From Bradyrhizobium vignae (GTDB taxonomy: Bacteria > Pseudomonadota > Alphaproteobacteria > Rhizobiales > Xanthobacteraceae): 64,000 bases of DNA. The position numbers were made by a program, and so were the translations under genes. The stretch is from contig NZ_RDQF01000018.1 of assembly GCF_004114425.1 (NCBI RefSeq), positions 62,001 through 126,000 on the forward strand. Direction: 5' to 3'. Under the pieces are notes generated by a model that worked only from the letters and a program-made list of their open reading frames with translations, did no database searches and was not told the DNA's origin. Every line of letters begins with the position of its first letter. The first letter of the stretch is position 1. Shown piece after piece: positions 51,745 to 59,915 of this stretch.

Positions 51745-52950
51745 TCAGTGTCGGTCGCGGCCATGGCCATTGCTGCCGTGACCGCCGCCATTCCAATTGC
51801 CGTTCCCGTTGTTGTTCCAGCCGTTCCCAGTGGCGCCGTTGTTGCCGCCGTTGCCGTTACCATTGTTGCCATTGCCGGAGTTGGCATTTCCGTTGCCGCC
51901 CGAGTTTCCGTTGTTGGCCGCCGCGGCGACTATTGCGGCGCCCGGAATCGACGAGCCGCTACCGCCAGCCGTTGCGGCACCGCTCGTCGTTGCGGCAGTC
52001 TCAATCGCGCCGTTGGATGCGCTCGTGCTGGTCCGGTTGTCGCTCCGGACCGTCTCGGCACCTGTGCTGGCATTGGCGTGGCGCACCTGGCCGCGAGCCA
52101 CAGTGCCGTGGGCAAGTCCGCGCGTCACCTTATGGAAGTTGAGCTTGACCTCACCGAGCGAGCTCGAGATCCGCACGACGCCGGCCTTGGGGACATGACC
52201 TCCAGCCGCCTGATGGGATGGCGCGCCGGCCGTCTTGGTCCCCTTGTCGATCGGACCGAGCGCATGGATGGCACCGCCGTTCGCCGCATTGCGCGGCGCC
52301 GACAGCCCTGACTTCGGCACGGGAACACGCTCGATCGTCGCGGCGCGCGGCTTGCCGTGCTCGATCGGATTGAACGTCCCGGCACCGCTTAGGCTGATGC
52401 CGGATTTGCCGTGCTCAAGGACGGTGGCCGCTTGTCCCGGCATGACCTGTGCAATTTGTCCCGTCTTGAAGTCGGAGACTTCGACCTGGCCGCGGAGCAC
52501 GCCGACCTTGGTGCTACCCGCTCCCACCGTGACGCTGAATTGCGTTCCCTTGACCACAGCGGCCAGATAGGGCGTCTCGACCTCGAAATGCTTGACGTTG
52601 CGCTTCTCGACCTCGAGCAGGATCGAACCTGCCTGCTGCATGATGGTGGTCGAGAGCCCTTCCTTTTTCTCCGCCGGCAAGCCGACCACCGAATTAGGCG
52701 AGATCAGAATCGTTTCCTCACCGCGGACAAGCAGGACGCGTCCATTGCGTCCGGTACGAATGGTATCGCCCGGTTTCAGCGTCCCTTCCTGGCTCAACGA
52801 CACCTGCTGGGTGCCGTTCGTCGCGAGCCAGACCTCGCCCGAGGACTTGCTGACGGACCAGACGCCGTCATCTGCCGCGAACGCGCTGGAGGTCGTTCCC
52901 AGGATCAGCACTGCCAGCAAGGCGCGCCGCATTCCAACTTTGCCGAACAT
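51745..52950 (-). CDS. FecR-domain protein with Asn/Gly-rich tail
   Basis: A 401-residue secreted or periplasmic protein with signal peptide (LLAVLILGTTSSAFAA). A FecR domain covers roughly residues 30-170 (GTLKPGDTIRTGRNGRVLLV, TPYLAAVVKGTQFSVTV). The middle is low in complexity, and the last 60 residues are almost only Asn, Gly and Trp (GNGNNGNGNGG type), probably disordered. In other bacteria FecR domains associate with CHASE2 proteins and with cell-surface sensing; here the CHASE2 protein is encoded next door on the same strand. It is divergent from the TpsB gene. Confidence 0.85.
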   Translation of the reverse strand: MFGKVGMRRALLAVLILGTTSSAFAADDGVWSVSKSSGEVWLATNGTQQVSLSQEGTLKPGDTIRTGRNGRVLLVRGEETILISPNSVVGLPAEKKEGLSTTIMQQAGSILLEVEKRNVKHFEVETPYLAAVVKGTQFSVTVGAGSTKVGVLRGQVEVSDFKTGQIAQVMPGQAATVLEHGKSGISLSGAGTFNPIEHGKPRAATIERVPVPKSGLSAPRNAANGGAIHALGPIDKGTKTAGAPSHQAAGGHVPKAGVVRISSSLGEVKLNFHKVTRGLAHGTVARGQVRHANASTGAETVRSDNRTSTSASNGAIETAATTSGAATAGGSGSSIPGAAIVAAAANNGNSGGNGNANSGNGNNGNGNGGNNGATGNGWNNNGNGNWNGGGHGSNGHGRDRH

Positions 52951-53081
52951 GATGATCCTCAGTCCGCGTTACAGTCAGGCCTGAGGGGGTATCCGAGATC
53001 ACTCAAGATAGGATTATCGGACAGCCGCGAGCAGCGCGACCGGATTAACCAATCGGTGACCATAAAAAACTATGAAAAATC

Positions 53082-54878
53082 ATGCGGCTAACGAACCCTT
53101 ACCGCCCTCGAGGACAGTCTCCGTCGAACTACGGAGACGGGTTTACTGCGCGTGGCGAGAAACGGCATCTTCTTACCGCGCTGGTGTTGTTGGGCCTCAT
53201 TTTCACGGAAGTTCCACAGACATTCGCGCAGCAGGCGAACCAGCCGGGATTCGATCCGCGCCAGCCCGAGAAATACTTTGAAAACCAAACCGAGCGGGAC
53301 TCGCTGAACCGGCCTCCGGTCAAGCTGTCGGGTGTCGACCGGCCCAGTACGGGCGGCGACACCAAGCCGCAGTTCGTGCTGCGCGGGATCAGCGTCATCG
53401 GCGCTCGCGCCATCTCCCCCGATCGCATCGCAGCGGTCTATCAGCCTTATCTCGCCAAGAAGGTTTCGCAGGCGGACCTCGCCGCGATCGCCGGCACGAT
53501 CAGCGACCTCTACCGCGAAGCCGGATTCCACTTGAGCCGGGCCATCGTGCCGCCGCAGGACATTGCCGACGGCCACGTCCGCATCCAGGTCATCGAAGGC
53601 GCAATCGTGCAGGCCGAGCTGAAAGGCGACGGCGCCGAGCAGTTCGGCGTAAGGCCGATGCTCGGCCCGGTTCTGGCCGAACAACCGTCGCGGCTGGCAA
53701 CACTCGAACGCCAGCTCTTCCTGATCAGCGGCAAGCCGGGCGTCCGGATCACCGACACCGCGCTGGAAGAGATCGGTGGTACGACCGGCCGCTTCCGCCT
53801 GACCATCTATCTGAAGACCTGGCACGTCTTCTCCTCATTCGGCCTGGACAATCTCGGATCGTCGTCGGTCGGTCCCTGGCAAACCTACGCCACCGGCGCG
53901 TTCAACTCCTATCTCGCGCCCGGCGACGCGCTGACGGTCAACCTGTCGACCATTGCCAACGATCCCCGCGAGCTCGGCTTCGTACGCCTGTCCTATGACG
54001 CGCCCGTCGGCGTCGACGGTGTCCGCCTCGGTGCTTCCGTCCTGTACAGCGCGGTCCGGCCGGGTGACGCACGCCGCCTCGACAGCGACATCACCACCAC
54101 CGAAGCTTTCGAGGTGCGAGCAAGCGCCGTGCCCTTCATGTCGCAATCCTCCGGGCTGACGCTTACCGTCGCCGGGACCTTCAGCAACGTGTCCGAGCAT
54201 GACATCTACGGCCCCTGGTACAACGACCACATCAGGACCGTCAGCCTGACCGCCGACTACCGGCTCCAGGATCGCTTCGGCGGCACCAATCTCGCGACGC
54301 TGACCTACCGCCAGGGCCTCGACATCTTTGGCGCATCGCATTTCGACGATGATCTGTTATCGCGCGACGGCGCCTCGTCGAACTTCTCGGTGCTGAACTT
54401 CTGGTTCACGCGCTACCAGACGCTCAACGACGCCTGGTCGCTCAAGCTCTCGGCTGCGAGCCAGACGGCATCACGGCCATTATTCACCTCGCAGCAATTT
54501 TATCTTGGCGGCGCGGCCTTCGGCCGAGGCTATGGCGCAGCCGAGATCAGCGGTGACAACGGCCTTGCCGGCTCGGCCGAACTGCGCTTCGATCAGAAGC
54601 TCAATTTCCGCTATTGGGCGGGCTATCAGCTCTACGTCTTCGGCGACGCAGGCGCAGTCTGGAATGACGGTTATCGCCTGAGCGATGGGCTGTCGCTGAC
54701 ATCGGCCGGAGCCGGCGTGCGGTTCTTCCTGCCATACGATCTCCAGGCCGATCTCGGCGTGGCGGTCCCCTTGAGCTACCGGGCGCCGGACAACGAGCGC
54801 CGTAGCCCGCGCTTCCTTTTCACGCTCTCGAGCGCGTTCCGGCTCTGCCCCGATCGCAACAAGGCCGGCTGCCTTTAA
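53082..54878 (+). CDS. TpsB/ShlB-family two-partner secretion outer-membrane protein
   Basis: A 598-residue outer-membrane protein. After a long basic N-region, the signal segment LLTALVLLGLIFTEVPQTFA is followed by POTRA domains (FVLRGISVIGARAISPDRI; VRIQVIEGAIVQAELKG; RLATLERQLFLISGKPG) and a 16-strand barrel. The conserved RGYG of the lid loop appears in GGAAFGRGYGAAEISGDNG, and the barrel ends in an aromatic/Leu-rich strand. TpsB proteins export a large TpsA adhesin or hemolysin. No TpsA gene is in the window. It is divergent from the FecR gene, sharing a 131-bp region, and followed by a hydrolase gene. Confidence 0.88.
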   Translation: MRLTNPYRPRGQSPSNYGDGFTARGEKRHLLTALVLLGLIFTEVPQTFAQQANQPGFDPRQPEKYFENQTERDSLNRPPVKLSGVDRPSTGGDTKPQFVLRGISVIGARAISPDRIAAVYQPYLAKKVSQADLAAIAGTISDLYREAGFHLSRAIVPPQDIADGHVRIQVIEGAIVQAELKGDGAEQFGVRPMLGPVLAEQPSRLATLERQLFLISGKPGVRITDTALEEIGGTTGRFRLTIYLKTWHVFSSFGLDNLGSSSVGPWQTYATGAFNSYLAPGDALTVNLSTIANDPRELGFVRLSYDAPVGVDGVRLGASVLYSAVRPGDARRLDSDITTTEAFEVRASAVPFMSQSSGLTLTVAGTFSNVSEHDIYGPWYNDHIRTVSLTADYRLQDRFGGTNLATLTYRQGLDIFGASHFDDDLLSRDGASSNFSVLNFWFTRYQTLNDAWSLKLSAASQTASRPLFTSQQFYLGGAAFGRGYGAAEISGDNGLAGSAELRFDQKLNFRYWAGYQLYVFGDAGAVWNDGYRLSDGLSLTSAGAGVRFFLPYDLQADLGVAVPLSYRAPDNERRSPRFLFTLSSAFRLCPDRNKAGCL

Positions 54879-54904
54879 CTGTTGTCTGGTGCGATGGCAC
54901 CCGG

Positions 54905-54925
54905 GCGGCGCTTTCGGGGCGCCGC
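54905..54925. terminator. Hairpin downstream of the TpsB gene
   Basis: GCGGCGC (54905-54911) pairs with GCGCCGC (54919-54925) around a 7-nt loop, 27 bp after the TpsB stop. It is not followed by a T-run on the plus strand, so it is a weak terminator candidate or a 3'-end stabiliser. Confidence 0.35.
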
Positions 54926-55026
54926 TCACAGACTTGCCTAAATTTAATCCCGTAACCCGCTCACGATCGCTCGATCCGGGAGTTCCCAATGACCACGTTC
55001 AGTCAAAATTGATTGAGAACGAAGCG

Positions 55027-55857
55027 ATGAAGAGGGTGTTTGCAATCCTGGCGTTTCTCTGCGTCCTCGGCGTCGGGGAATATCTTGTCGTGAGCCGGTT
55101 CGCGATCCGCCATGAGACCTTGACCCTGTTCGACGCCTCGCGCCAGCGTCCGATCGCGGTCGAGATCGCCGTGCGGCGCGACTACGAGACCAAGGCCAAT
55201 CTGGGCCTCTGGAAGCTTCCGCTCGCCATCATCAGCAACGGGAACACTGTCAAGGCTACCGAATATTCCTTCCTTGCCAACGTGCTCGCCGCGCGAGGCT
55301 ATCTGGTTGCCAGCATCCAGCAGGACTTGCCGAGCGATCCGCCATTGATGACCCATGTCGGTCAGCCCTATGTCGGCCGGCGCGAAGTCTACATCCGTTG
55401 CGAAGCAAACATCCTCTTCGTGCTGGGCGAACTGAAGAGACGGCAGGAGAACGTCGAATACGAGCACATCACGCTGGTCGGCCATTCCAATGGCGGCGAT
55501 GTCTCCATGTATGTCGCCCATCAGCACCCCGAGTTGGTGTCGAAGGTGATCACGCTCGACAATCTGCGGGTGCCTTTCGTGCTCAGCGATCATCTGAAGA
55601 TTCTCTCGTTCCGCTCGAAGGATCCTCATTTCTTGACCGACCCCGGCGTCCTGCCGACGCCGGAACAGGCCAAGGCGCGCGGCATCGACATCGTCCACAC
55701 CGGCGCACAACATACCGAGATGAGCGACCGCGGTCCTGATGCGGTCAAGGAGAAGATTCAGGCGACGCTCGACCATTTCCTGCGCGACAGTGCCAGCAGC
55801 GCGCTGGCCCCCGCCGATACGGGAAGCCCGATGATCATGAATCCGGGCGACTATTAG
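55027..55857 (+). CDS. Exported alpha/beta hydrolase
   Basis: A 276-residue protein starting MKRVFAILAFLCVLGVGEYL, a signal peptide or membrane anchor. The nucleophile motif is VGHSNGGDVSMYVA, with HQHPELV following, and the catalytic His may be in GAQHTEMSDRG near the C-terminus. It resembles periplasmic dienelactone-hydrolase/lipase-like enzymes. I chose the ATG at 55027 because the longer upstream frame has no coding character; the Shine-Dalgarno is weak. It is downstream of TpsB, perhaps in the same transcript. Confidence 0.78.
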   Translation: MKRVFAILAFLCVLGVGEYLVVSRFAIRHETLTLFDASRQRPIAVEIAVRRDYETKANLGLWKLPLAIISNGNTVKATEYSFLANVLAARGYLVASIQQDLPSDPPLMTHVGQPYVGRREVYIRCEANILFVLGELKRRQENVEYEHITLVGHSNGGDVSMYVAHQHPELVSKVITLDNLRVPFVLSDHLKILSFRSKDPHFLTDPGVLPTPEQAKARGIDIVHTGAQHTEMSDRGPDAVKEKIQATLDHFLRDSASSALAPADTGSPMIMNPGDY

Positions 55858-56001
55858 CCGGGAGCGCTTTGCGGCAGATCAAGGCGGCTAGCGAGCCGGC
55901 AAGCTAGAAGTGCGGTGCCGCGTCGGAGAGACACGTGTCGCACTAAACCGAAAGTCTCGATGCGAAAAGCCTTGATACGAAATGTCTCGGCCGGCCCGCG
56001 G

Positions 56002-56037
56002 GTGCAGCGGTTTTGCGAAAAATCATGCTCAAACAAT
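56002..56037 (-). repeat. Partial copy B of the dispersed intergenic repeat
   Basis: Read on the minus strand it starts ATTGTTTGAGCATGAT and continues to AAAACCGCTGCAC, matching copy A (15788-15831) over the first 16 bases exactly and over most of the next 20. The two copies are 40 kb apart in opposite orientation, so they could allow inversion by recombination only poorly, given their length. Confidence 0.6.
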
Positions 56038-56083
56038 ACCCTGACGATTCATCCCGAACGATCACGACCTGCCACAAATGCAA

Positions 56084-56109
56084 ATCCCTGCCGGAGGACC
56101 GGCAGGGAT
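56084..56109 (-). terminator. Hairpin terminator of the phasin gene
   Basis: A perfect 11-bp stem (ATCCCTGCCGG / CCGGCAGGGAT) with a 4-nt loop lies about 130 bp after the phasin stop. On the minus strand the stem is followed by TTGCATTTG, a weak T-rich tail, so termination of the phasin transcript is plausible. Confidence 0.55.
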
Positions 56110-56238
56110 CAGCAGAAAGGATGACGGACGGCGAATGAAATCATCCGGTGGCCCGTCATGGACCTGCGCAAGTATCGAAGCGCGGATCTCCATGCCACAC
56201 AAGATCAATTTGCGGGCACGTTGTACACACGCCGAGAA

Positions 56239-56583
56239 TCAGGACGACTTGCCCTTGCCTGATTGCATGAGACTGCCGGTCATCTGGCGCATGTGATCTC
56301 CGGCGCTGGTGAACTGACTGCGCAGGAAATCGGACTGGATTTGCATCGCTTCCTGGAGATCGGTGGCATGCACCAGCTTGCGGGCATGCTCGAAGGCCGA
56401 CTTCATGTTCTGCTCTGTGAAAGCCAGCGCCTGCTTCGACACCTCAGTCCCCGCGCCGGGAACGGTCGACATCGATTTGGTGGCGGCTTCAAAAAACATG
56501 CCGAATGCCTTTTCCGCCTGGTCGATCGTCTTTTCGGCCAAATCGCGCAGTTCGGCCGGAACCTCGAGCTTTGGTTCAATCAT
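56239..56583 (-). CDS. Phasin-family protein
   Basis: A 114-residue all-helical phasin (AELRDLAEKTIDQAEKAFGM; TEVSKQALAFTEQNMKSAFEHARKLVHATDLQEAMQIQSDFLRSQ). The ATG at 56581-56583 has GGGAGGAG at ideal spacing; eight extra upstream codons are not needed. Phasins coat polyhydroxyalkanoate granules and are often abundant or stress-induced. It is monocistronic, with a hairpin downstream. Confidence 0.88.
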   Translation of the reverse strand: MIEPKLEVPAELRDLAEKTIDQAEKAFGMFFEAATKSMSTVPGAGTEVSKQALAFTEQNMKSAFEHARKLVHATDLQEAMQIQSDFLRSQFTSAGDHMRQMTGSLMQSGKGKSS

Positions 56584-56724
56584 GGTCGCACTCCTCCCTT
56601 TTCCCAACTGAATACCACACTTGCCGGACCGCCTTCCAGCGGCCAGCCTCGGGGGAACGACGCCGGCGAGCCAGGTTCTGGCAAGAAAAGAGGGGAGACG
56701 AATGGACCCGGCACGCGGCCGGAT

Positions 56725-56910
56725 TCAGCACAAGGGGTGCTCGGGAAGAGCTTCTTCGGTGGCGAGATCTTCGACCAGCTTGATCACTTCGAAACGCTGC
56801 CGAGGCGCGAGCTTCAGGAATGCGCGGAGCAGACGCAGACTTTCGACAGTGCTGCTTGTAGGCACACCGAGCTTGAGATGCAGCTCAGCCGCGAAATCGA
56901 GGTTTTTCAT
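56725..56910 (-). CDS. Small hypothetical protein (61 aa)
   Basis: Begins MKNLDFAAELHLKLGVPTSS and continues as an amphipathic helical sequence (RLLRAFLKLAPRQRFEVIKL). AGGTG precedes the ATG at 56908-56910 at short spacing. Coding character is reasonable but I recognise no family. An N-terminally extended form to 56967 is less likely because no Shine-Dalgarno supports it. Confidence 0.5.
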   Translation of the reverse strand: MKNLDFAAELHLKLGVPTSSTVESLRLLRAFLKLAPRQRFEVIKLVEDLATEEALPEHPLC

Positions 56911-57476
56911 CTCGCACCTATGACAAGCATCGGCCTTCGTGATCCACTCGAGAACCGAACGCCGCAACAGAACCTATCCCGACGAACTCTAGGCCGGGGC
57001 GCCCGCCGGATTGGCACGCTGAACGACATCTAAACGGCGGCCCCAACCATCTGGTTGTAACTATGCCAAGCAACAACCTATCCGGCAAGCTCAATCGTGG
57101 GTATTGCGATGCTTCGTCTGCATCACGCCACGGTGATTCCGGATATCAGGAATACCGACCGCCGTCACCCACCTGCGTCAAGAAGTGGCAACAATTACGC
57201 ACACAACCCCTGATCGCGGGCAATCCGGCGCGTACCCGTTATCGTTGAGTCCAATCGCCGCGGTTGCATCGCCAGCATGAAAGTCGATTTTGCAGCCGGT
57301 CTCCGGTCTCGGTCCTGGCGCTGCTGCTCGCGGCAGGATCCATCCGTCTGGATTCCGCCGTGAACCGTTGTCCGCGAGCGAGCGACCAAGCCGTTGCGGC
57401 ACGGCCACGCAGATACGGGCGCCATGGCTGTAGACTCTTTGATTTGGGCGCGCGTCAGCACCAAGAGGACGACGGC
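56911..57476. other. Intergenic region without a supported gene
   Basis: In 566 bp I find a near-perfect 18-bp palindrome at 57136-57153 (listed separately) and small symmetries such as CAACC-ATCT-GGTTG near 57045-57058. Frames on both strands are short and lack initiation signals. A small RNA cannot be excluded. Confidence 0.35.
57136..57153. promoter_or_regulatory. 18-bp near-perfect palindrome
   Basis: ATTCCGGAT/ATCAGGAAT has 8 of 9 positions paired without a spacer. It is isolated, about 320 bp before the 118-residue gene. It shares TTCC...GGAA edges with the S24 operators at 59116-59154 but has different internal spacing. Confidence 0.3.
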
Positions 57477-57833
57477 ATGCTTTCTCGCTGCGATCTCATC
57501 AAGGGCGCCGCGGTCGCGCTTCTCACCCTTTCGATACAAGGCGCATGGGCCCAGGAGACCAAGATGAACCTGTTCAAGATCGTCACCATCAAGGACGAAA
57601 TCGTCGTCGGATTGTCAGCGGAGGAGCTTCAGGCGCTCGGCGGCAATGATGCGAGCGCCGTTGCACACGCGCTGGCACAGAAGGGCGATCTCACCGTCTG
57701 GCAATACAACGTGCATCGTGGGCCGAACGGCGAATTACAGCAAGCGCCGACTGCAAAGATCGGGCTTCTGGCCAACGCCTCGCTCCGCGTCGAGCCTTAC
57801 ACCACACCCTACCAGATTGTCCCTCATCCCTAA
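57477..57833 (+). CDS. Exported hypothetical protein (118 aa)
   Basis: The ATG at 57477 has AGAGGA seven bases upstream. A signal peptide (LIKGAAVALLTLSIQGAWAQ) is followed by a small domain (NLFKIVTIKDEIVVGLSAEE, LTVWQYNVHRGPNGELQQAP, LRVEPYTTPYQIVPHP). The repeated beta-strand/helix feel and the regularity suggest a conserved periplasmic protein, but I cannot name the family. Convergent with the 191-residue gene. Confidence 0.7.
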   Translation: MLSRCDLIKGAAVALLTLSIQGAWAQETKMNLFKIVTIKDEIVVGLSAEELQALGGNDASAVAHALAQKGDLTVWQYNVHRGPNGELQQAPTAKIGLLANASLRVEPYTTPYQIVPHP

Positions 57834-57879
57834 GCAACGGGCTGCGACGCCGGCGGCCAAGGCCGCCGGCGTCGCGCAA

Positions 57880-58455
57880 TCATCTACGCCGGTCCGCTCG
57901 CGGCGTTCCCGTCTCCGTCGCGAAGCCGTAGACCAACGCCAGCCGATCCAGGCATTCGCGAAAACGCCGCGCAAAATAATCGTTCCAGCGCTGCGTGCGG
58001 ACGGCGCGACGTTGCCCGATCTGATCCATGGTCAGACCAAGCACCAGCACGTCGTGCACCAGCGCGGCGCCATCGGTGCCGAGCTCGCGCTCGGCCCGGT
58101 TCAGCCGCAGCACCGCCTGTCGCTGGCTCTCGGTGACCGGCTCGCGCGTGCCGGCACCATCGACATATTCGCGCGTCGTATCCACCGCTTGGGGGCCGCG
58201 CTCCGCCCGCTCCCAATCGTTCTGGAAGGCGCGGCCGCCGCGGTATTGCGCCTCGTCGATCTGGTGGTGCGCGTGCAGCCGGCCGAGCGGATCGCTACGG
58301 ATCGAGCGGATGGCCAGGATCTTCTCACCTGAATCGAGCGCGAGCGGATTGTCCACCTCGACCTCCGCCACCTCGGCGTTGAACGGCACCTCCCGGGACC
58401 GCCGGTCGTAGATCTGCGCCAGTTTGTAAGATTTGTTGCGTCGGGCACGAGCCAC
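57880..58455 (-). CDS. Hypothetical protein (191 aa)
   Basis: Begins MARARRNKSYKLAQIYDRRS. It is a soluble, Arg-rich protein with a mid-region EYVDGAGTREPVTESQRQAV and a C-terminal helical region DQIGQRRAVRTQRWNDYFARRFRECLDRL that looks like a helix-turn-helix (LTMDQIGQRRAVRTQRWNDY). The C-terminal half resembles phage-type or DUF-class DNA-binding proteins of alphaproteobacteria, but I do not recognise a named family. Located 46 bp downstream of the GcrA gene on the same strand, possibly co-transcribed. Confidence 0.7.
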   Translation of the reverse strand: MARARRNKSYKLAQIYDRRSREVPFNAEVAEVEVDNPLALDSGEKILAIRSIRSDPLGRLHAHHQIDEAQYRGGRAFQNDWERAERGPQAVDTTREYVDGAGTREPVTESQRQAVLRLNRAERELGTDGAALVHDVLVLGLTMDQIGQRRAVRTQRWNDYFARRFRECLDRLALVYGFATETGTPRADRRR

Positions 58456-58501
58456 TCGGATTCTCCTTGCAAGTCTGACGATTGAACGGACGGCTGCACC
58501 T

Positions 58502-59026
58502 TCAGGCGGCCGAAACCAACTTCAGCACGACGGGGCCTGCGACACGGGCAGACCCAGCCTCGGAACGGCGGGTCAGGCGGGCATGCGGTGTGCAATAGCT
58601 GGAGCTCGGCTGGCGGGGGTGGCCGCAGAAGGTGATCTCCTCTCCGTCCTTGTCGCCGCCATAGGGATAGCGGCAGTCGGTCGGCTCGAGCTCGACCAGT
58701 TGGATCAGGCGCGGCTGGACGCCGACGCAACGCAACTTGACCCGCGCCGCAGGCTTCATCGCCGACTTCGGCGGCAGATTCAGGTTCGGCAACGCCGCCC
58801 GGCGCGGCGAAAGCAAGCTGGGTTCATCCGGCACGATCGACGGGCTCGTCATCCATTGCGGCACGACGAGCCCGAGCCGCTTGGCGCGGCCGACCACCGC
58901 GCTGCGCGTGTAAGCCGTTCCAAACCTTGCGTTAATCTGTCTTCCGATCTCTGCATAAGACATGCCTTTGAGAAAATAGTCGCGAAGCGCGTCGGAATGC
59001 TCCGACGGCCAATGGCCCGGTTCCAT
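58502..59026 (-). CDS. gcrA: GcrA-family cell-cycle regulator
   Basis: A 174-residue GcrA-like protein. The N-terminal DNA-binding region is HWPSEHSDALRDYFLKGMSY, AEIGRQINARFGTAYTRSAV and GRAKRLGL, matching the GcrA helix-turn-helix. The C-terminal part holds RYPYGGDKDGEEITFCGHP and SYCTPHARL, the Cys/His sigma70-interacting domain of the family. The start is ATG at 59024-59026 with AGGA upstream. GcrA binds sigma70 and methylated GANTC promoters in alphaproteobacteria. The first residue of the usual 'W-T-E-E' start is slightly different, so it may be a paralogue. Divergent from the S24 repressor gene. Confidence 0.85.
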   Translation of the reverse strand: MEPGHWPSEHSDALRDYFLKGMSYAEIGRQINARFGTAYTRSAVVGRAKRLGLVVPQWMTSPSIVPDEPSLLSPRRAALPNLNLPPKSAMKPAARVKLRCVGVQPRLIQLVELEPTDCRYPYGGDKDGEEITFCGHPRQPSSSYCTPHARLTRRSEAGSARVAGPVVLKLVSAA

Positions 59027-59115
59027 GCTGCTGTCCTGTGATGCGCCTCCCACCAACGAACGACCGGGAGGCGAAGCACACATTCCGTTATTCCGAATAG
59101 GGTGTCAAGCAATAA

Positions 59116-59154
59116 TTCTGATATTCATAATTGCATCAATTCCGAATTTCGGAT
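59116..59154. promoter_or_regulatory. Tandem operators O2 and O3 in the gcrA/S24 divergent region
   Basis: TTCTGA-TAT-TCATAA (59116-59130) and TTCCGA-ATT-TCGGAT (59140-59154) are 6-3-6 inverted repeats, centres 24 bp apart. The same pattern recurs at 59853-59867 before the 91-residue gene. The left end of the region (59086-59100) has a further TATTCCGAATA palindrome that is only half a site. Confidence 0.6.
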
Positions 59155-59192
59155 TATAAGAGGCGAGACGGTGCGCAATCGAGGGAATCACC

Positions 59193-59801
59193 ATGTTGGA
59201 CGTAGCAATGATCGAGCGGGGCCTGGAGAAGACGGGCAAGAGCAAGGGCGGCCTCGCGGCGGCTATGGGCGTGCGCCCCGGCGCGGTGTCGGAGATCCTC
59301 GGCGGCGAGCGCCTGGTGAAGGCCTCGGAGATCATTCCGATCATGGAATATCTCGAGCTCAATCTCGCGCCGATCATGGGCCGCGTCGGAGCCGGCGCGG
59401 TGATCGAGCCGGACTATGAACAGGTTCCGCCGGAAGGTCTCGGCGACGTCACGCTGCCCTTCCCCATCATGGAAGAGACGATCGCATTCGAGATCGTGGG
59501 CGATTCGATGCTGCCCAAGTACGAAAGCGGCGACGTGATCGTGGTCTACAAGGACCAGCGCCATCCGCTGTCGAGCTTCTACGGCGAAGAGGCGGTGGTC
59601 CGGCTCAAGACCGGCGAGCGCTATCTGAAGACCATCGAGCGGGGAAAATCACCCTCTGTCGTCAATCTCACGAGCTTCAACGCCAAGCCGATCGTCGGCG
59701 TCAAGCTCGACTGGGTCGGGGAGATCTGCCTGTCCATGCCCAAGGGGCAGCTTGAGCGGCTGCGCGCGAAATCGGCGCGCCCCCGCAAGAAGGGCAAGTA
59801 A
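59193..59801 (+). CDS. S24-family (LexA/phage repressor-like) transcriptional regulator
   Basis: A 202-residue protein. A helix-turn-helix covers residues ~8-45 (KSKGGLAAAMGVRPGAVSEI). The S24 peptidase domain follows: an Ala-Gly cleavage site within VGAGAV (65-70), catalytic Ser105 in GDSMLPKY and candidate Lys146 in GERYLKTIE. Such repressors cleave themselves when RecA is activated or respond to stress. It is not LexA itself, as the DNA-binding part is of the short XRE type. Operators with one pattern lie upstream of this gene and of the next gene. Confidence 0.87.
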   Translation: MLDVAMIERGLEKTGKSKGGLAAAMGVRPGAVSEILGGERLVKASEIIPIMEYLELNLAPIMGRVGAGAVIEPDYEQVPPEGLGDVTLPFPIMEETIAFEIVGDSMLPKYESGDVIVVYKDQRHPLSSFYGEEAVVRLKTGERYLKTIERGKSPSVVNLTSFNAKPIVGVKLDWVGEICLSMPKGQLERLRAKSARPRKKGK

Positions 59802-59843
59802 GGGAGCGCACGGCCTGCGATTTCTTGAATACCGAAATCGCGA

Positions 59844-59873
59844 TTGACAACATTCCGATTTTCAGAAATAAAC
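59844..59873 (+). promoter_or_regulatory. Promoter with operator O4 of the 91-residue gene
   Basis: TTGACA (59844-59849) is followed by operator TTCCGA-TTT-TCAGAA (59853-59867) in the spacer and A/T-rich -10-like DNA (AATAAA, 59867-59872). The operator matches O2 and O3, so the S24 protein probably represses this gene as well as itself. Confidence 0.6.
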
Positions 59874-59915
59874 TATGCCGCGTTCCCGACCACGGGGCGC
59901 GGCAGGATCGTTTTC

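Larger units (their letters stand above)
55858..56238. other. Intergenic interval with repeat copy and terminator
   Basis: No gene. Listed separately are the inverted dispersed-repeat copy (56002-56037) and the hairpin (56084-56109). An imperfect direct repeat of about 14 bp (GTCTCGATGCGAAA / GCCTTGATACGAAA) lies near 55955-55982. A minus-strand frame starting in the repeat (MFEHDF...) is spurious. Confidence 0.5.

Noticed and set aside
55854..56036. Minus-strand frame starting MFEHDF
   Set aside because: Starts inside the inverted repeat copy; only an artefact of the repeat.
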